Source: Nyssa sinensis (taxonomy: Eukaryota > Streptophyta > Magnoliopsida > Cornales > Nyssaceae). From it: DNA of 64,000 nt. The notes under the pieces were generated by a model, which saw only the letters and a program-made list of their open reading frames with translations, ran no database searches and was not told where the DNA came from. The stretch is from NCBI GenBank assembly GCA_008638375.1, contig CM018032.1, forward strand, positions 2,175,001-2,239,000, written 5' to 3'. Shown here one piece after another: positions 58,941-64,000 of the stretch. The position numbers and the translations under genes were made by a program. The stretch's first letter is position 1. Each line of letters begins with the position of its first letter.

Positions 58941-59210
58941 CATGACATGGAGCTGCTAACTATGATGAATGCACTAACTCTGGATATGATGTCGAAAATA
59001 GACCGATTTTATATCATCCTTCAATTCGAATTAGCAAAAGTAATGTCTCCTTGCATAATATGGATTCCAAACATTCATGATTTGGATGTGAATGAGTCGA
59101 ATTACTTATCCCTCGGTCTATTAGTGAACTATCTCTCCAAGGATTGTGAAAGATGTTCTAGTCATTCCCCAAAAAGTGGATCCCGCTCTAATAGCTCTGA
59201 ATACCTCCCA
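58941..59210 (+). pseudogene. ycf2: Nuclear insertion of plastid ycf2 (NUPT)
   Basis: The translation [20 protein letters not shown] continues through [40 protein letters not shown] and SKDCERCS, a conserved internal block of plastid Ycf2. About 30-36 bp are missing after CERCS, and the sequence resumes at the part encoding [10 protein letters not shown] (CCCCAAAAAGTGGATCCCGC, near 59168) before homology fades at about 59205. Several substitutions from the usual plastid reading (for example LAKV for LAKA) show it is an aged nuclear copy. It is a small fragment of a ~2,280-aa gene and non-functional. Confidence 0.92.
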
Positions 59211-60507
59211 TAATTTTATTCATATTCTATTTGAACCCAACTTGTTTCAAAAATCACCGCTTGCCCTATTATTAGCTTACGTTAATGATAATAGGCGATG
59301 AAAGGGTAGTACCGAAATTAGACTTGATTAAACTAATAACAAAAAATGACTATTATAAATGTTAGCTCACTTTTCAATAAACCCTTCTTTTCACTAAATA
59401 ACTCTTTCATTTTCTTCCAAAAGAACACATATTAACCTCGTAATCATCATCACTTTTGCTCCCGATTATAGACACCTTCTAAAATCATAATCTTGTTTCA
59501 CTCCATACCTTCATTAGAGACCATCACCTCTCTCTCACCTTTTCTATTATATATGTGTGTGTGTATATATATATATATCCAAATTCCGTTACATGTCTCT
59601 AGTGCACTATTGCACAATCAACATTAAATGATAATGTTGATGTAGTAAGATCTAATAAAGATAAAGAGAAGAACCCACCGGTGTCATACATGTTTGAGAT
59701 GCAATTTGAAAAATTGGGAATCAAATATTAAAATACACTATTACTTGGACACAAACTTGAATTGTATCTAAAACTTGATAGGCTAGGAGTCTTGATAGTA
59801 TATCAACGATAATTTCGCTCAAAATGTTTGTCATCTTAGCTATCAAATTATGATATATTCCTTTGTTTTGTTTATTCCAAAACACTAGCTTTTTCCCCCA
59901 TCTCATCATAGCAAATCTAAACTGAAAAGGAGACCTCACTCCACTTGCCATGAATATACATAGGACATTAATGACAGTGATCAGAAGAGTTTTCTCTTGG
60001 ATGATTTCCCATGATTGCTTTTAGTGCCACCACCCCAAAGCTATAAAGACTATTTTTCAGTCACCACCATGGTATAGGCAATTCTACATATGCAATAAAG
60101 ATTGTGAAAGAAAAAATGACTATTTCCTTTGCTTTTTCATGAAGTTTGGTGTCATCATTTTGTTCTAATATATTATGAAGTCAATATCATTTAATAAGGA
60201 TAATTGTATGAAAAATGCAATTAACAATGACAACACTTATAATAAACCCTTATTAACCAATATTTGGAAATATGTGAATTATAAATATACTTGCAAAGAT
60301 GAATAGTTCACATGGAGCAACTATCCAAAAGTGCAAGCGTTCACTATTTGATTTAATGAATTGGGATATACTTGCAAAGGAGAATTTTGTTTTTCTCATC
60401 TCTCTCTCGACTTCTTCTACTATATTGTTGAATGGTGTTGTAGAGATTTCTTCCATTGTATTGTTGAATGGTGTTGCACACATGGTGATTTGCTCTTTTT
60501 TTCTTGG
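59211..60507. other. Intergenic, no gene
   Basis: Apart from the duplicated segment at 59560-59850, this is AT-rich DNA. A small duplication of TTGTTGAATGGTGTTG occurs at 60424 and 60460. Confidence 0.4.
59560..59850. repeat. Duplicated segment, copy 2 (MITE-free empty site)
   Basis: Paralogous to 48540-48569 plus 49053-49310. At 59590-59592 a single TAC stands where the other copy has TAC-MITE-TAC. Roughly 80-85% similar by eye, with an extra ~20 bp near 59760. Confidence 0.85.
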
Positions 60508-62517
60508 GTAAATTACATTGCCTTCTCCTGAAATTTCTGATAATTACACTGACCTCCCCTAAAGTTTCTGAAACTACACTGACTTTATTTACTTTACCTA
60601 ACACTATATCTCTTATTTGTTTAATAATTTTTTAGTCAAATGACAATTGTAATGCAAAAGACTAAAATAAGCCCGATCATTTTATTTCATATTTTCACTT
60701 CATTTTGCATTTCATTTGATTTGCATTTAAATGTCAAAAGTTAACTTTATATATATATGTGTGTGTGTGTGTGTGTATAAATCTTATATATATATATATA
60801 TATGAACCGTATATATGCCCTCCAAAAAGATCTAAAATTGATAACGTCCCTTTAGAATTTATATATGACCGTGTATTTCAAAAACTCTCTTTGATATCAC
60901 ACACAATGATATAAAATGATTAGATCTGCTTCATTTTATCTTTATTGTCGCTGTCTTCATCACTGGTGCTCAACGAGTCTTAGTATCGTAATGACTTCAA
61001 CTAGAACCTTAACCACTATGATGTCATCAAACACAAGTGCACCCTCACCATTAACTATAACAGTCACTTTACATATCAAATGTGTGATTGTGTGATGGGA
61101 ATTTTTTTTTTAACACATGCGGTTTAAATTTCCATCTCACGAGCTAAACTGAGTAAAAAACAATTGAGTTTGATGGGTATATTTTAATTACTTATAATTT
61201 TGCTTCAATTTTGGAAAATCTATCTTCTTGAATTATCTATTCTTAAACCATAGAATTTTCCCATTTTTATTTGGGTTTTAGAAATTTTCTGAAACTCAAT
61301 TATTTACATCAACATGAAAAAATAATTCTTGAAAAATTTTATGAATTATTGTTCATTTGGTCAGGGAATCAATGTGGTTTTGTTGATTTGTACTCTGAAT
61401 TTCATAATTCATGGAAATGGGGTTTTTTATAAGAGAGACCGCCTTTAAATTAATCAACCAAATGTATAAATAAGTATACACACGTGTGTGTATACATATT
61501 TTTAATCTTTGTTCAAAAAAGAGAAAACAAACAACAATCAAGTCAAGCTTTGTTATTCGAAGTTACGATCGAATTTATTCATTAAAAAGAATCTATTCAA
61601 TAGATTTCTTATATACTCATAGGTGCTATATTGGATTTGAATCAGATTTTGGATCAATCTATATTGATTGACTGCCTCTCAGGTCCCCCGATTGATTCTA
61701 CCATAGAGGCCGATAGACAATAACTCCCCCCCCCCCCGAACACAGCTTATAACTTTTATCATATTGTGCTCTCTAAAAAGCAACTCTTTTCTAGACCATA
61801 GACAGTCAAGTGAAATCCAATCCACAAAATAATTTGATTTATGAACAACATCGTTGTGGTAAAGGTCGTAATGCTAGAGGAATTATTACCACAGCTTAAC
61901 TCTTATTTTTAATTTATTTTTATTGAATTAAATTTCATGTTATAGAATAAACCTAAAATAAAAATGAACTAGCTCTAGTGGCGTGGGTAGTTGATTGGAG
62001 GTGATCTTTGACACTTAGTTATTTTAATTTTTTCTTTTGAAAAACTGATAGTGTTGAAATCAAAAATCAACTATTACGAAATCCTTATTCAAAAATTTCA
62101 AATTAGGTGAACCCAAATATACCAAACGAATCTTCTTGTGTGAGAGAGTTAATTTCAGCCATGAAAAGTTCTTTGTGCTTATGAGAGAGACAACACTGAC
62201 GAAGGAGAGAGTGTAGTTTTCTTTGAGCCTTGTTGTGAACAGAGCCATCTTTATTATAGAAAATGGGGAAATAATAAGGGTAAGAGAGATGATATTATGA
62301 GGGAGGAGCATTAAAGGAGCTTGTGTGTGGGGAATGTTTAGAGAGTGAGGTGCAAGTGATTGAGAGTTGTTGAGCTCGTGTTGTTAGGAAGATGGTAGAA
62401 GCTGGAGGAAAGAGAGCTCATGAGAGAAATGGTCTTATAGAAAGAAAAGTCTATGAAAGTGATAAAGCAAAGCAGAGGTTTAAAGTATCTTTAAAGTGAG
62501 TCCCAAAAAAACTTTAG

Positions 62518-62551
<34 letters not shown>

Positions 62552-62733
62552 TCATTCAACTTGTAAAAGTAGGGGTACAAAGGTAAAAAGCAACGGATTA
62601 ATAACGAACCATCAATATAGGGGGCAATGTGCTACAAAGTGTCACATCATAGGGGAGTGCAGTGTAACTAATCTAATTAGAAGGGGACTATCTATAATTA
62701 TCAAAAACCATAGAGCTGCTAGGTGTGATTTAC
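60508..62733. mobile_element. Putative MULE-like non-autonomous element, 2.2 kb
   Basis: Left end GTAAATTACATTGCC, with GATAATTACACTGACCTCCCC about 30 bp in. The right end inverted reads GTAAATCACACC, with TGATAATTATAGATAGTCCCC further in and GTTACACTGCACTCCCC after that. Such GTAAATTACAC tips with long degenerate inverted arms are common in plant MULE-like families. The flanks are T-rich (about 60494-60502 and 62734-62743), so a 9-bp duplication cannot be judged. No transposase. Confidence 0.5.
61535..61805. other. Possible plastid-derived DNA (intergenic, inverted-repeat type)
   Basis: Wording such as ATAGAGGCCGATAGACAATA, ACACAGCTTATAACTTTTAT and TTGTGCTCTC resembles plastid intergenic DNA I remember from the inverted repeat. 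It is interrupted by a C-run (61727-61737). Recalled, not aligned. Confidence 0.3.
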
Positions 62734-64000
62734 TTTTTTTTTTTAATCAAAAGTCATATTTATGAAAGGAATCACTATGCATCTTATGCACAACAAAAGT
62801 AAAAATTTCAATATTGATTGTATCATCTCATGATTAGTATATGATGTATACAAAATAATCATACTTACTATGAGAGGAATAAATTATAATTACCCTTGTA
62901 GCGTGCTTTAAAAAACCTTGTAGACAATCCACAACAACCGCACAAGCTTCCAGTTTCTAAGCATATCCATACAGGTGAATCCCGTACTTAAAAGAATTTT
63001 TATACCACAACTTGAATCTTTAACTCTTGAAGATGGAAAGAGATAAATGGCTAGAGAGAGAAAGAGAAAGAGAAAGGGTAGGACGACCTTTCCTTGAGAT
63101 TGAAGCAAAAATGCTAACTCTTGTCTCTACCAGTCCTATTTATAATAAATTCAACCCTAAACCTAGTCACGTTAGGATTTGGCTAAATTAGGAAACTTTA
63201 ACTATTAACTTCTAACAATAATAGGAAACTACCACTATGAACTCTTAATAGGAAATTGGCCTCTCTTAATTCTTCAAATTATACATCACCCTTTTGTGTG
63301 TGACCTCTTAAATTCATACTAATATGGTAATAGGAATAAACACTTTCAAGTATTACAAATTATAAGTCTTTCTAATTTAATTCAAATTAGAACCCTTTTC
63401 TAATTTTTCCTAATAAAAAATAATAATTAATTCTTATTATTATTTTTTGAACTTCTATAAGTCATAAGTAACACCTAGCAACATATCATGACTACCCAGA
63501 TAGTAGGAATTCGGTTCTAAACATTTCTATCAATAGTTATTGTACAATTCAATCCTTCCACCATGCAATGTCCCTATTAAGTCACTTGGATATGGAAAAA
63601 CTGTCAAACCCCAACTTAATCATATGTGTTCAACCTAAATAATATCAACTCATGTTGGTAAAATTAGAAAAACGATTTTCTAATTCTCACCTTGCCTTGG
63701 CCAAGGAACTTCTTGAGTTATATCAATGAAGATCACATAAGACATTCTTTTTTTATTTGAGAGTGACAGATCCCTGTTGCATATTCGCATACCTTCATAT
63801 GTAATTCAACATGCCTAACAACACATGTATATATCTCATAAATAAACATAAACATCGCGTTCTATTAAAGCATAATAGGTTACATACAAGACAACCATAT
63901 TGTCGCACGTTTAAAGATCACTTGCACAATTGTAACTAAAAACACTCCATTGACAGGCAAGTAAAACTCTATATGGACATTCTTAACAATTGGTCATGTT
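62734..64000 (-). repeat. Antisense Copia-like LTR/leader sequence
   Basis: No gene. On the minus strand the phrases CTGGGTAGTCATGATATGTT then GCTAGGTGTTACTTATGACT (about 63500-63465), and TATAAATAGGACTGGTAGAG (TATA-like, about 63145-63125), read like a Copia LTR with promoter. Ends were not found, and the right side runs off the window. Confidence 0.35.

Noticed and set aside
1..64000. tRNA, rRNA or snRNA genes
   Set aside because: Scanned by eye for T-loop GGTTCGA with paired A-box and for rRNA core phrases; none convincing on either strand.

Overview
The window is nuclear DNA of a flowering plant, most likely a eudicot. It is AT-rich, genes are sparse and split by GT-AG introns, and the intergenic space is packed with decayed retrotransposons, small inverted-repeat DNA transposons and dinucleotide microsatellites. 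I do not assign a species.

Three host genes are supported. (1) Plus strand, 4057-23497: a three-exon gene for a plastid-targeted-looking YqgE/AlgH (DUF179, UPF0301) protein of 356 aa. Its first intron is 17,681 bp long and holds nested transposon debris. (2) Minus strand, 41048-41518: an intronless AP2/ERF transcription factor of the ERF012/013/014 type, 156 aa, with a good TATA box. (3) Minus strand, 53322-55274: a ZRF1/MPP11/GlsA-type J-protein with two SANT domains, 650 aa. It probably has a non-coding first exon near 58.1-58.25 kb. The genes show no sign of a shared pathway.

Layout: 1-3240 is a decayed Tat-lineage Ty3/gypsy element. 3700-23700 is the AlgH gene. Its intron 1 holds two inverted-repeat elements with 8-bp target duplications (7775-8293 and 12181-13220), a related TIR element (6020-6850), an RTE-type LINE scrap (14905-15240) and a 5'-truncated antisense L1-type LINE (15431-20705). 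25000-28100 holds a Copia-type LTR remnant, a chromovirus RT fragment and minisatellites. 28.9-48.3 kb is dominated by three long Tekay/Del-like LTRs without internal coding sequence (28925-33122, 35078-~38175, 45178-48326), with the ERF gene between the second and third. 48.5-52.3 kb carries two copies of a Tourist-like MITE. 55.5-58.3 kb is the ZRF1 leader region, including another TIR element. 58.4-62.7 kb holds an LTR-like sequence rich in heat-shock-element palindromes, a nuclear copy of plastid ycf2 and a 2.2-kb element with MULE-like ends. 62.9-64 kb looks like antisense Copia LTR sequence.

No new multi-gene system was found. The best observations are evolutionary: the very long transposon-filled intron, MITE insertions dated and bounded by target duplications (one confirmed by an empty paralogous site inside the window), one TIR family present in the leader or intron of two host genes, and the clustered heat-shock-like motifs beside plastid-derived DNA. 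Repeat family names are from memory of typical termini and protein motifs; no database search was run.
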